Assembly (NCBI RefSeq): GCF_000227135.1
Contig: NC_018235.1
Span: 1-64,000, forward strand
From: Leishmania donovani
Lineage: Eukaryota > Euglenozoa > Kinetoplastea > Trypanosomatida > Trypanosomatidae
Direction: 5' to 3'
Length of the DNA: 64,000 bases
Part shown: piece by piece, positions 47,966-58,660 of the stretch
Layout: each line of letters begins with the position of its first letter
How positions within the stretch are numbered: position 1 is the first letter of the stretch
Position numbers and translations under genes: made by a program
Notes under the pieces: model-generated
Databases searched by the model: none
What the model was told of the DNA's origin: nothing
Seen by the model: only the letters and a program-made list of their open reading frames with translations

Positions 47966-50900
47966 ATGAGCGTGGAGGAGAACGTCACCCCCGCACTAGC
48001 GGACACTTTTCGGACATGCTCGGAATTCATTGGAGCCGTCTCCGCACGCGAGATGCCGGATAACCCCAGCGTACAGTTGTGCATCCTCAGCATCGGTTTC
48101 GATGTTGAGGGCGCCATCGCGCAGCTGCTGCACCAGCGCATGGCTCGGAACAAGCCACACCGACGTGTTTACTGCGTGGTCGTCCCCGGCCGCCTTCTTC
48201 CCGGGGCGATGACACGCTTCGCCAGCGCCATTGAGCATCACCTGGCGCTGAGGCACGCGGGGGAGACATTAACGCGTCAAGCCGATGCATCTGCTGCAGC
48301 GGCGTCCTGTCTGGCGCCTCCTATTCCGGTGGTTGCTGTTGAAGAGGGCACGGGCACCAAGGAGCGCTGCGCGGTGTTTCAGCGCGGGGCGGTGGTGGTT
48401 CTTACCAGTCACTCTCTGTGCGCCGATCTGCTGCACCGGCGGCTGGCGGTGGAGCTGGTTGGAATGGCTGTGCTGGCGTTGCCGCATTCACTGCTGGGCA
48501 GCGGCCGACAAGAAGATGCGCTGGCGCCGCAGACGGCCTTCTGCGCTGAGCTGCTGCTGCGTAGTGGCAGCGGTGCGGCTGGCGGGCAGAGACCCCCGCC
48601 CATTGTCCTTGTCTCGGATGCGCCGGTGCTCATGCGGAGTCTTGTACAACGGCATCACTTGGGGGCGGAGCGGTTTGTGCAGCAGATGCACGTTGGCGAC
48701 GTTCAGCTGTTCCCGCGATTTCGCCTGGACTTTGTGCGGCACTTTGAGGAGCTCAGTCGCAGCCCGCGGCGTTCATTGGCTGTGGACCGTGTTGTGGCTC
48801 CCGTATCGGCGAGCGTCTTGGCCCTGGACGATCTCCTCGCGAAGATTGTGTTGGAGACGCTGCAGGAGCTGCAGCGATTGGAGAAGCAGCTTCACATGCA
48901 GAAGAGCGCCAGCGGTGGCGACCGCGCCGCCTGGGCCTCGGATGCGGGGGGCTCACACCCTCACACGCGGTCCTTTGCGGCTCGGTGTGCTGCGGCTGCG
49001 GCAGAAGCCGACGAGGATACCGGCGCGCTCCGCTTCCTGCCGCGTGCCAGGCTCACGGCAAGTACCGCAAAAGACCATCTCGACTACAGCGGCTACCCGC
49101 GCAGCAACACGGCCAAGGGCACCAGTGCTGCATCGTACATCCGCCACGGCTGGCGTGCAGCGACGCAGTGCGACGACAAGGGCATTCTCTTTAGCGGCAT
49201 CAGCGAGACGGCGGCTCTCTCGGTGGACTTCTCCGACCTCGACGGCGATCTTCGCGCGGTGGTGCGCTGCCACGAGTCTCACTGGCCATACCGCCTCCTC
49301 ACGGAAAGTCTCATCGACGTGCGGCGACTGCGCCGTGCTGCGCGTGGAACTGCGTACACGTTTCTTCTCGAGCTGGAGTCCGTGCTGGAGCGCCGACTGC
49401 CCCGGCGCAGCGTCTACGGCACCGGCACAACGCCACCTGCCGCGCTGTGGACTCTCTCTTCTCACTTCCACGACGTTGTAACGGTCGCAACACACCGCAT
49501 CGGGACCGTGGTGTACAAACGCAGTGCTGCCTCCGTCGCGCTCTCCACCCCTACGAAAGGTGAGGCGACGCGTCCTGCGAGCTCTGCTGAAGATGTGGTC
49601 GTGGTGGTGGACAGCAGCAGCGACAGCGAGGAGAAGCGCGAGGGGCTACAGGATGTCGTCTCGACCTCTGCCACTGCCGCGCCGCCCGGCCAGGTGGCGA
49701 CCTCGGCGGGTCGCACAATGGTGCCTCAGCTCATACCCAATGTGGAGGAGCACGAAACAGACGTGGAGGTGGTGGTGCGGCTGGTGGTGAGCTGGTGTCG
49801 CACAGTGTTGCGCCGTGCCGAACGCAAAGGCAACGCCGCGACCGATGCTTCAGCAGCTCAACCCACCCTCCTGCTTCTTACTCTCGGCCCCAACGCCGTC
49901 GTGCGCTACACGGAGCGCCTCACAAACTCGCTGGAGGCTTACCAGCAACTGCAGCTTCGGCGCTTCATGCGGGTGTACCAGTCCAAGTACGGCGTGGAGT
50001 TGACTGAGTTCGTCGAGGCCCAGTCAGCAGAGGTTGCGGCGCCGCAGCTGGCTACAGAACTCTTCACCAGCGCCGAGGACGTTGATGACGCCTCCAGCGA
50101 CGCGGAGGGAGACGTGACGACGGACGAGGACAACGGCACTGATGGCCGCAGGGATTTGCGTGCCGCTGCCTCCCTGAGGCGGCGTATGTCGAGTCAGGGC
50201 GGTCGTGCCACCGCCGTCACACGGCGCGATGCAAGCCCATCGTACGCTAATGGAAGCAGTAGCAGCCAGAGGGTGATGATGGACATCGGCGCAGGCGCCT
50301 TCCACCAAGCCCTTCTCTCACAGCTGCCACCGCTCCTCACCAGAAGCGGCGAGAGGGCCGACGTGAGGTGCGACAGTGAGCCTCAACCTGCACCACCGGC
50401 TTCCCTTGCCACGCCGCTGCTCATGCTTGAGAGGGTCAGGGAGGGGGTTGTGACGCTCTGCCCCGGCTGCCGTGGCGCCAGCGGGGACGGCAGCGCCACC
50501 GTCCCCTCTCCTTTCGAGCGGATGCCACGCGTGCTGGTGTTCGACGCATCCGCGATGTCGGCAACGGAGATGACCATGCTGCTGGATGGCTCACACGCTG
50601 CTCTGCAACTTGATGTCCCGTCGACGGCAGCGCCGCGGATGTCTGGCGCGCCCACCAACGGTCCCAAGGGGACTGACAGCGTCAGGACCTCCCTGCGCGT
50701 TGAGCGCGTTGTGTTGGCGCGCCAGGAGCTGGCGCTTCTCCGTCAGCTTGAGATGGCGCAGGACGAGCTGCCGGCGGAGCGGCTTTCCACTATCAAGGTG
50801 CAGCTCATCACGACCAGCCTAGCGGAGCTGGACTTCAAGAAGGCAGTGCAGGCGGAGCAGCAGGCCTTCGAGAGCCTCGCGCACACGAAAGCCACACTGA

Positions 50901-51748
50901 CCGGGACGCTGCTCGTTGACCAGACGTCGTTGCGGCAGACAGAGGAGGCGTTGGAGAGTGGCATGCAGGTTGCGCGGAGTCGTCTTGGCCCGCGCAAGGG
51001 TACGGCGGTGGGGCGATTGGCTGGGACCTTCTTGTACGCGCCTGCCCTTCCGCCCCCGGCGCTGCCGCGCGTCGTGTTTGATGAGCGTGAGTTCCGCTCC
51101 TCGCTGCCGTACCACCTTTACCGTCGCGGAATGGAGCTCATCCCTCTGACACTGACGACGGCCGACTACGTCCTCTCCCCTGAGTACGCGGTCGAGCGTA
51201 AAAGTGCGCAGGATTACTTCCAGTCTGTTATGTCGGGCCGCATTCAGCGTCAGCTGGCGGCGCTCGCCCGCAAGTATGCGCACCCGTTGTGTCTCATAGA
51301 GTTCCACCGCGGCATTCCGTTCCGGCTGATGCAGAGCGGCATCTACGCCAAGACGGCGGCACTCATGGCGGCCTACCCGCGCGTCCGCTTTGTGTGGGCA
51401 CGCAGCCCTGCGCATGCGGCGGGTATGCTGGTGCTCTTGAAGAAGTCCGTCGCGGTCGCCAACGTGGACCCGGCCGATCCGTTGCTCACAGGCACCTCCA
51501 TTGACCCCGGTAGCGCGGCGGACGTGGGCGGCGTGGCGGTCACCGCGGCGGAGCGGGAGACGGCGCATTACGCGGCACGCGTTCTGTCCAAGTTTCCGGG
51601 CATCACCCACCAGAATGCGCCCCGTGTGATGCAGCTCTGCGGCTCGCTGATCGGACTTGCGACGATCTCGAAGTCCTCGCTGGTGGCGGTCATGGGTGAG
51701 GAGGACGCAGCGCGGCTGTACAACTTTCTCCATTCCCCCTTCCATTAG
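47966..51748 (+). CDS. XPF: XPF/RAD1 DNA repair endonuclease
   Basis: A 1260-residue protein. XPF, with ERCC1, makes the 5' incision in nucleotide excision repair and acts in interstrand-crosslink repair and recombination. The ERCC4 nuclease domain lies at about 1030-1160: REFRSSLPYHLYRRGMELIP, then ADYVLSPEYAVERKSAQDY with the ERK-x3-D active site at E1077, R1078, K1079 and D1083, followed by LCLIEF. The C-terminal tandem helix-hairpin-helix starts VLSKFPGITHQNAPRVM and binds ERCC1 and DNA. The N-terminal half is the degenerate SF2 helicase-like region without a recognisable Walker A. The protein is longer than human XPF (about 900 residues) because of Ser/Asp-rich insertions near 520-600 and 700-790. 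The catalytic residues are intact. Confidence 0.95.
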   Translation: MSVEENVTPALADTFRTCSEFIGAVSAREMPDNPSVQLCILSIGFDVEGAIAQLLHQRMARNKPHRRVYCVVVPGRLLPGAMTRFASAIEHHLALRHAGETLTRQADASAAAASCLAPPIPVVAVEEGTGTKERCAVFQRGAVVVLTSHSLCADLLHRRLAVELVGMAVLALPHSLLGSGRQEDALAPQTAFCAELLLRSGSGAAGGQRPPPIVLVSDAPVLMRSLVQRHHLGAERFVQQMHVGDVQLFPRFRLDFVRHFEELSRSPRRSLAVDRVVAPVSASVLALDDLLAKIVLETLQELQRLEKQLHMQKSASGGDRAAWASDAGGSHPHTRSFAARCAAAAAEADEDTGALRFLPRARLTASTAKDHLDYSGYPRSNTAKGTSAASYIRHGWRAATQCDDKGILFSGISETAALSVDFSDLDGDLRAVVRCHESHWPYRLLTESLIDVRRLRRAARGTAYTFLLELESVLERRLPRRSVYGTGTTPPAALWTLSSHFHDVVTVATHRIGTVVYKRSAASVALSTPTKGEATRPASSAEDVVVVVDSSSDSEEKREGLQDVVSTSATAAPPGQVATSAGRTMVPQLIPNVEEHETDVEVVVRLVVSWCRTVLRRAERKGNAATDASAAQPTLLLLTLGPNAVVRYTERLTNSLEAYQQLQLRRFMRVYQSKYGVELTEFVEAQSAEVAAPQLATELFTSAEDVDDASSDAEGDVTTDEDNGTDGRRDLRAAASLRRRMSSQGGRATAVTRRDASPSYANGSSSSQRVMMDIGAGAFHQALLSQLPPLLTRSGERADVRCDSEPQPAPPASLATPLLMLERVREGVVTLCPGCRGASGDGSATVPSPFERMPRVLVFDASAMSATEMTMLLDGSHAALQLDVPSTAAPRMSGAPTNGPKGTDSVRTSLRVERVVLARQELALLRQLEMAQDELPAERLSTIKVQLITTSLAELDFKKAVQAEQQAFESLAHTKATLTGTLLVDQTSLRQTEEALESGMQVARSRLGPRKGTAVGRLAGTFLYAPALPPPALPRVVFDEREFRSSLPYHLYRRGMELIPLTLTTADYVLSPEYAVERKSAQDYFQSVMSGRIQRQLAALARKYAHPLCLIEFHRGIPFRLMQSGIYAKTAALMAAYPRVRFVWARSPAHAAGMLVLLKKSVAVANVDPADPLLTGTSIDPGSAADVGGVAVTAAERETAHYAARVLSKFPGITHQNAPRVMQLCGSLIGLATISKSSLVAVMGEEDAARLYNFLHSPFH

Positions 51749-52751
51749 GAAGTGGACTGATGCCCTCTTCATAGCCTCCTTTCCCAAGAGAGGATGGGAT
51801 GGCGTGGGGTGGGTGGAGGCGAGTGGGATGGAACGGATGCTTGCGGTGCACAGTGTCGAGCATCTCGCCCACATGATTTCCTGTTGCAGTGTGCACAAGC
51901 GTACACAGGCACGCAAGCCACTGCGCTCTGAAGTGGCATTTCACAAGCGCAAAGCAGCAAAAAAAAAATGATGTGTGGGCGAGGCGGCGGCGCTGCTGTG
52001 GGAGGTTGTCGAACCGCCTCTCTGTATCCCCCCACCCTCCCCTTGAGTGCACGCGCAATGTCCTCTATGGCAGGCGCGACGATGCGCAACCTTCATGGCA
52101 CAGGTCGGCTGGCGGTTCTAGTCTCGAACGCAACGGCAACGCCACCATGCCATCATACCGCACTTCTTAATCTCTCTCTCCGTCTCCCCCTCCCTCTCTC
52201 CCTGCGTATGTAGCCCGGAGGACCTCACTCTGTCGCCACAGTCGCCAAAGGACTGCACCCCTTTTCAGCCCGCCTGCCCCCCGTCCCCCCAAATCTTCTT
52301 CCCTTCTATTCCGCCTCTATGGAAGGGAACGCGTGTACACATAGAGGCGTGTACACAAGTGCGTACGCTTCCCTGCAGCACGTTGAGAGTGCAACGTGTG
52401 CCGTGTCTGTGCCTTGTGTCTTTGTGTGACTTGCTCAACAGCAACGCGATACAGGAGAACAGCAGTTTCTCTGTCTCTCCCCTCCTGCCCTTCATGCCTC
52501 GTACCTCTGCGCCCCCCCCCCCTCCCACACCTCTCACGAACCCCCCTACGCCCGTCTCTCTCAGCAACGGCTTCGCTGTCCGCTATCACGGAGGGCAACG
52601 CAGCCCTTAGAGAGTGAGAGAAGCTCGTGCAGCCACCAGCGTCGACTGCTCAGCTGCTGAATCTACTGCGGTACAGGCCTTGAGCCGGCGGCACAGCGTG
52701 TAGCAAGACGAAGGTGCCCACGAAGGCGTCGCTCTCAATCATCCAGACGAG
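51749..52751. other. Intergenic, 1 kb
   Basis: No gene. An A run at about 51959-51968 and C runs around 52513-52522. CCGTCTCTCTCAG with AG at 52563-52564 is a plausible acceptor for the PIG-H gene. Confidence 0.5.
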
Positions 52752-54314
52752 ATGCAGCCGCGACGCTCAAAGGTAGTCCCGGGCCCGCTCTTCTACCCGG
52801 AGCGGACGACAACGATGGTGGCTGCCAAGAGATGGCCGTCCCCGCCAGCTGCGTCGGGGTCTACCTCTGCTCCTGCGACGAAGCCCTCTGCTTCGTCCGA
52901 GGCACCGACAGCATCAACGGCAGCGATGGGGCAGCGCAGAAGCGGTGCTCAGCGTGCGCTAGTGCTCAGCGTCGCCGCAGCGCCGGTGCTGCCGCCGGGG
53001 GCCACCGCCACAGGCGGTGCGATGGAGGTGCTCTCCCCAAGCCTCAACGTGTACCGTGCCGGCAGCAGCGGGGTGACCCTCACCATCGCTCCCAGGACCA
53101 CCGTTCTCGTGGCCGATCACGTCACGAACACCGGTGCGGTGGTGAGGTTGGAGCAAGTGGACTACAGCAAGGCCATGCGTGCGTACCGCGTGTGCCGGCA
53201 AGAGGGGGGCGCTGTAGCCGAGGAGCCATCGAAAGGCTGGCACGCTAGCTCCGCCACGCCGGCGACACCGTTGCCGCCGCCGCTGACCTCGCCGCACGGG
53301 ATCTGCTCAAGCTACACGACGAGCCTGAACACTTTCTCGGGGACTGCAAGCCCCAACGGCCGCGCCAGCTACGCCGCCCGTGATGATGACACGGCACTCG
53401 GCCACGACCCGGCGCCGTGGCGCGTTGTGTTCCTGCGGCTGTTCGGCGCTACGGATATGGTGCTGCTCACCGTCGCCGTGGCGTGCTTCCTGGTGGTGGT
53501 GTCGCGAGTAAGCATGATAAAGTACGGCCGAACAGATGGGCAGAGCGCAATGTCGTGGTCGTCCCTGCCGTGGTTGGAGGTGGCGCTGGCAGCGCTCACC
53601 TCTGGACGCTCGGTGGTGGAGGAGGCTGTGGCACCGTCTGGCTTGTCGCCCGCGTCTGGTGAAGGCTTGGCGCAGGGAGTCACACGGGGGCCCCCGGGGA
53701 CCTCATCGTCGACTGCAGCGACTGTGATTTCAGTCCCTGGCACCAAAGGGGTGCTCTTCGCGTCCTATACCCAGGCTACAAGCACCCCGGCCTTGGACAC
53801 GAGCGTCACGCTCGTCCTCCTGCTCTTCTCTACTTTCCTCTTGGTAAAGCGGCTCAGTGGCGCGCTGAGTCGGGTGTACGTGGAGGAAGTGCTCGTCATG
53901 CGCGGCGTTGGCCTGCAGTTCTCCGCGTACGGAATATTCAACACACTGCGGTACCGGCACTTCGTCGACCTCCTCATGCTGCGCTCACTTGTCATCCACG
54001 ACGCGTTCTTCCGGTACCAGCCGATGTTCTTCCTCTCCTCGTCCGTGGAGAATAAGGCGGAACGGATTGTGTACTTTCCTGATACGCTGCCGCGGCTGGC
54101 GGTTCTGCGGCCCGTTTTGAACGGCATTCGCGGGGTGCTCTACGGAGAGCCAGAGGAGGGGCCAAGCCTGGGGGAGCTGGAGGAGCGCTGGAAGAAGTCA
54201 GCCAGTGAGATTTCCGATGGCGACTTTTTTACGGAGGACAGCTTTGCCGAAGACACAGTGACGACGCCAGATGATGCATGCTTCTCCGACGCCACAGATC
54301 GCGACGAGGATTGA
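52752..54314 (+). CDS. PIGH: PIG-H subunit of GPI N-acetylglucosaminyltransferase
   Basis: A 520-residue protein. PIG-H is part of the ER complex (with PIG-A, C, P and Q) that transfers GlcNAc to phosphatidylinositol, the first step of GPI-anchor synthesis. The N-terminus (about 1-220) is low-complexity with a folded insert (about 100-160). Two hydrophobic segments lie at about 236-254 (VLLTVAVACFLVVV) and 351-370 (SVTLVLLLFSTFLLV). The PIG-H domain follows at about 378-475: EEVLVMRGVGLQFSAYG, LRSLVIHDAFFRYQPMFFLS, then PRLAVLRPVLNGIRGVLYGE. An acidic tail ends the protein. It is much longer than human PIG-H (about 190 residues) because of the N-terminal extension and the inter-helix insert. 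GPI anchors are abundant on Leishmania surfaces, so the role is plausible. Confidence 0.88.
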   Translation: MQPRRSKVVPGPLFYPERTTTMVAAKRWPSPPAASGSTSAPATKPSASSEAPTASTAAMGQRRSGAQRALVLSVAAAPVLPPGATATGGAMEVLSPSLNVYRAGSSGVTLTIAPRTTVLVADHVTNTGAVVRLEQVDYSKAMRAYRVCRQEGGAVAEEPSKGWHASSATPATPLPPPLTSPHGICSSYTTSLNTFSGTASPNGRASYAARDDDTALGHDPAPWRVVFLRLFGATDMVLLTVAVACFLVVVSRVSMIKYGRTDGQSAMSWSSLPWLEVALAALTSGRSVVEEAVAPSGLSPASGEGLAQGVTRGPPGTSSSTAATVISVPGTKGVLFASYTQATSTPALDTSVTLVLLLFSTFLLVKRLSGALSRVYVEEVLVMRGVGLQFSAYGIFNTLRYRHFVDLLMLRSLVIHDAFFRYQPMFFLSSSVENKAERIVYFPDTLPRLAVLRPVLNGIRGVLYGEPEEGPSLGELEERWKKSASEISDGDFFTEDSFAEDTVTTPDDACFSDATDRDED

Positions 54315-55513
54315 AGCAGGTGCAGGTGCTCAGTTTGTGTGTGTGTGTGTGGGGGGGGGCTTGGAGGATGATGTGGTACAGCGCGGCGGGTGGACTTCCA
54401 GTGAAGAGAGAGGCAATCTAGTTGAGGCCTGTCCAACGTTGCCCCCTCCCCCTTTGCAGTCATTCTACCGCCTCCTGCTTCTGCCTTCCTGGCTCCCAAC
54501 GTTTTTGTTTTGTTTTCGCATTCCTCCTGGCTCTTCCGAATCACAGGAGTACCCGCTATCTCGCGTGTGTGCGTGTGTGTATGAGGAACGCCGCTGCTTG
54601 TATTCGTCGGATCGTTCCTCGCGGTGTCTGCGCGACGTCTCGGCTGATTTTGCTGTTTCTTTATATATGTACGTGTAGTGTGTGTTGTGCTCTTCTCCAT
54701 CCTTGCGCTGTGCGTTGATGCGTCGTGCGTGTGTTTGCACCAGTGTGTATGTGTACCTGCGCGCGTGTGTGTGTCGGAGGGGGGCGTTCTTGTCGGCACG
54801 TGCCACGTGCCGGGGCATGCTTTCAGCTACGTGGAATCGCAACTAGCATAGCGCAATGGTAACGATTGAGAGGAGGCGTGTGTGTGCACGAAAAGACCCT
54901 TTTCTCCTTTCCCCCTCCCCAAAAAAGTACACAAAGGAAGGGCCCGCCGCTGTCCTCGCGTTGCATCCGAAAGGAGATGGGAATGCCTTTCACGGGTCGC
55001 TGGTGCTGAGGGAGTTTCCTTGTGCTCCCTTGCCGTTCCACGTTGCCCCGGTACCTCGGCCGTCGCGCAGATCTCTCTTTCTCTCGGTCACACTCTGCTG
55101 AGCACTTCTACCTCTTCCCCCCACCCTCTTCGATTCCTGTTCTCTCTACGTGTCTTGCTGGTTCTGCTGGTTTGCGTGTGTCACTCGCGAATCACCGACG
55201 TAGGCGAACACCGTCACGGTGCTGGACCCTCCTCCCTCACTCAGTCGACCCTTCACCCCTTCCCACCTATCCACAGCGGTCCCTCTATATCCGGCACCGC
55301 TCCTCCGCCACCCGGCTGGCCGCTGAAGGCACACTGCAGATATCTCTCGTTGAGCCTGTGTGGGAGTGTGTGTATCCTACCGTGCCTATTGCGCAGACAC
55401 CGCTGCGTAGCAGGCACCCGCCCTCCCCCAAGCACACACACTCGACGAACCAGTCGCTTGGAAGTGCACAGACTGCGGTGCCACAGAGGAGGAGAGAGGG
55501 GGTGGGCCCGCCA
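54315..55513. other. Intergenic, 1.2 kb, with GT microsatellite
   Basis: No gene. (GT)n followed by a G run at about 54334-54358. The open frame running from 55022 into the next gene has no ATG before 55514 and is leader. Confidence 0.5.
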
Positions 55514-56215
55514 ATGCTCCGGCCCCGCTTTCGACACTGTTTTGCGGGTCGTGCACCGAAGCTTCTGTCGGTGACTGCGTGGGCCGAGCGAAGGCATGTG
55601 TCGACTCGACAAGCCGAGCGCCTAGGACGGGCGTCGTCATTGCCAACGGTGAGCGGCACCGCCACCTCTCACGCATCACCTAGCGGTATACGCGGAGACA
55701 GCCGCGTTGCGAGAGGTTTCGCACAGCGGGCAACGAAGCTGTCGTCCCCGTCGGCTGGTGCCTCTGCGACATCCGCTACGGCGCAGTCGGCGGCCTCTTC
55801 CGGACGTGCAAAACCGCTACCGGGCCGCTTTAATCGTCTCTTGGTGCAGCTGGGCGTCTTAGTCACCGTCTACCACTACATACTGGGGGAGAGCATCAAC
55901 CTTTTCCTGACGTACCTTCTCCACTCGCACCGCTTAGGGATCGGCGACACGGGCAGCTGGCTTGGCGCTGTCGGCGTTCCGGTGGACCGATTTCTGAACA
56001 TTGGCCCGACAGTGTGCGGACTGCAGCTGTCGCCGCGACTGGTGCTGAATTATCTTGTGGTGAATGCCTGTATGTACCCATCGATACCGCTCCAGATGCG
56101 CTTGTGTATTGCGACAGCACCGATTTTGCGCGTCCCATTTCAGGTGATGGGACGGCTGCTGGGGGTGTCGAAGAGGGCAACTGTGCCGAAGGCGCCGTCG
56201 GGAACACCATCTTGA
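55514..56215 (+). CDS. Probable mitochondrial membrane protein, tentatively FAM210/DUF1279-like
   Basis: A 233-residue protein. The N-terminus MLRPRFRHCFAGRAPKLLSV is Arg-rich without acids, like a mitochondrial presequence. Residues 30-100 are Ser/Arg/Ala-rich. The C-terminal half is hydrophobic (LVQLGVLVTVYHYILGESIN, then VGVPVDRFLNIGPTV and LVLNYLVVNACMYPSIPLQM). The order of a membrane helix, a G-V-P turn and a Pro-containing second helix near P-x-R/M resembles the DUF1279 domain of FAM210 proteins, in the mitochondrial inner membrane. That assignment is tentative. It is the last gene before a 6-kb gene-free region. Confidence 0.8.
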   Translation: MLRPRFRHCFAGRAPKLLSVTAWAERRHVSTRQAERLGRASSLPTVSGTATSHASPSGIRGDSRVARGFAQRATKLSSPSAGASATSATAQSAASSGRAKPLPGRFNRLLVQLGVLVTVYHYILGESINLFLTYLLHSHRLGIGDTGSWLGAVGVPVDRFLNIGPTVCGLQLSPRLVLNYLVVNACMYPSIPLQMRLCIATAPILRVPFQVMGRLLGVSKRATVPKAPSGTPS

Positions 56216-57228
56216 TTTGGGGTTCGAGCCATGGGGGGAGTGATGCCACGTGGGTGAGGTTTTTGCCAGCGGTGCGCTGCGTATGCGAGGCGCTTCCGTC
56301 TCCATGTTTGTACCGGATCGTCGTTTTTTTAGGTCAGTGTCCATGTACACTCTGTGCCTGTGTGCTCACTGTTCTTCTTTCGATGCGCAGGTCACGCTGA
56401 AAACCCTCGACGTATGCACTGCCTCCGCCATCTGCACATTCCACTCACTTCTGCTCCCTCTCTCTGCATCAGCTCGCGGCGAGAGAGAGTGAGATGCGTT
56501 CCACCAGCATCACCGCACATCTCCCCATCATCGGCTCCTCTTTCCATGTCTCCGCCTCTTTCTCTGTGTGCATCCCCTTCCGTCTTCGCTCTCTCCTCGA
56601 CGCCTCTCTTCATCCTCACCACGCCACACCACGCCACGGCCCACACGCGACCCCCTCCGTCAACGACGCTTTCTGGCGCCAGAGCCTTCAGCGGAAAACA
56701 CAAAGAGCATCCGATAGCGTTCTTCTTCCTCTTCTGTAATAGCCACCTCTCCTGCCCCTCGCACCGACACAGGCGCGATCCGTGCCGGCACCCCGTTGCC
56801 CGCCATCGCTCACCCTCCCTCTCTGTGTCGCAGGCGTATATCGCCAGGCGACTGACACGCTGCGGTGCGCACACAAGCGAACACACGCAAAGCCACAAAC
56901 ACCCGCACAAAGGCACATCTAAACTAAGGGATAAGAGCGTCAGATCACGTGTTGGGGGGCTGGTCTGTGCACCTTGCCGTATAGGGGCGCTCGCGTGCGC
57001 GTCGTGCGAGTCTGCGTGTGTGTACGTGTGTCTTCCGTTTGCCAGCACCTCTTTCCTTCTCTCTTCCAGAGCTCGAAACGCGCACGCGTGTGTGGCCGCT
57101 GTGTGCGTGTGGCATCTCTCTCTCCCCTCGGCCTGGCCTTGTTTCCTGTTCTTCTCTGTTCGTTTTTTTTTTTTCGTTGTTGTTGCGCGCTGTCTTCTTT
57201 TCTCTACATCGCGATCTATATCTGTACA

Positions 57229-57274
57229 TCTCTCTCTATAACCATCTATCGATAGATGGTTATATAGAGAGAGA
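57229..57274. repeat. Long palindrome, cruciform/hairpin-forming
   Basis: A perfect 28-bp palindrome at 57237-57264, centred on ATCGAT (57248-57253), extended after a 2-nt bulge (57265-57266) by eight more pairs (57229-57236 with 57267-57274). That gives 22 base pairs per arm with no loop. Confidence 0.9.
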
Positions 57275-57572
57275 GGGAGATATATATTTATTGATATCTA
57301 GTGCTGTAAATTCATCTATTTATCTGCCTCTCTCTCTCTATATACATCTCTGTTTCTCTCTATATATACCTGTGCATACATATATACAAATACACACACA
57401 CACACACATATATATAGTTGCAGAGAGAGAGAGGGGGGAGGGAGAGACTAATTCTTTTTTTGTGTGTGTGTGTGTGGTGTTGGTGGTTTGACGCTTGTGC
57501 ACCCATCTCCAGTTGAGTTGTCTTTTTTCTGCCCTGTGTTGGTCTCGATGGATTGACTGCCTCTGTTCTCTC

Positions 57573-57596
57573 TCCCACTCCCACTCCCACTCCCAC
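57573..57596. repeat. (TCCCAC)4 hexamer microsatellite
   Basis: Four tandem copies of TCCCAC on the + strand. Confidence 0.85.
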
Positions 57597-58625
57597 TCTC
57601 TCGCTGTGGCATCCACTTCAACGGTGCAACATCTTCGCCGTCCTTCTCTGTCGTTTGCCGTTGCTGCTCTACTTTAAGTGTCGTGTCCTTTTCAGCATAT
57701 CTTCCCTTCCCTCTCCAGAGCTTTCCCCAATCCCGTGGGATATGCCGGGGTAGCCGTACTCTCTTACGCTTTTCTAGCTTCCATTGTTTCTGTATTTTGA
57801 TATACACAGCTCCTTCTTCGATCCCCATTGTCTTCGGCGCAGCAGCCATAATCATTGTCCTCACCTGCTTGCCCCCCTCCCCACGCGATCCTTCCGTCCT
57901 TCCCTCATCCACTGACACGCTTCACCGCATACCGCCGCCATCCTCTGCCTCTCATCGCTCTGGGCTTCTCGTGTGTTGTCTCGGCCCTCAATACACAACA
58001 CAGGAGTACCCTTCCCTCCTCTGACAAGGGTGCACGAACTTGAGCCGAGAAGCAGAGACGAAGTGGCACACAGGCAGAGGTACAAGAGCGTCCGTGTGCA
58101 CAGGAGCATTACCGGTCACCCAAATCTGTCTCTCTGTCGTTTGTTGTTGTCGGTTTGTTTCTCTCCAACTCCCTCTCTCGAGCTCGTCGGTTCTCCGCAG
58201 AAAGCACTGTGACGTGCGCACGCAAAGTCTGCACAAAACGCTTATCCTCGTCACCGTCGCGCGCGTGCATTGGTCTGTGCCAGGGAGCTACCAGGAGGAC
58301 AGCGCGAGACACATACACACTCACACATCAATTAGATACTAACGACGCAGAGAAGGAGGACTCGAACAAGCAACAACGGCAACAGCAAAAGACGTCGACG
58401 ACACCGAAAATAGGCCTCTTCCAGCCACTTGATTGTCTGTGCCTCAATCTCTCTCTCTGTGTTTGCTGTTGTGTCGTCTTGTGTCACGGTCTCTGTTTGT
58501 GCCTGTGCGTGTGTGTGTGTTGTGTTGCCTCGCTTATTTTTTTTTTCTTCTGCCTCGTTTCCTCCCGGTAGAAATCAAGGCAGAAACAGGGCACCCGCCC
58601 ATCCACCCACACACGCACAAGCACG

Positions 58626-58659
<34 letters not shown>

Positions 58660-58660
58660 C
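58626..58660. repeat. (CA)n(TA)n compound microsatellite
   Basis: About nine CA units followed directly by about eight AT units. The same CA-to-TA arrangement recurs at 60661-60690 and, less regularly, at 57393-57417. Confidence 0.85.

Noticed and set aside
56219..56231. tRNA B-box-like GGTTCGAGCC
   Set aside because: The flanking bases do not form a T-stem and no acceptor or anticodon arm can be drawn around it.
56354..57241. Plus-strand frame of 295 codons
   Set aside because: Ser/His/Leu/Cys low complexity expected from a pyrimidine-rich strand; non-ATG start and no domain.
57573..58660. Possible CRISPR-like or other spacer array
   Set aside because: The repeats are simple microsatellites without unique spacers, in a eukaryotic genome.
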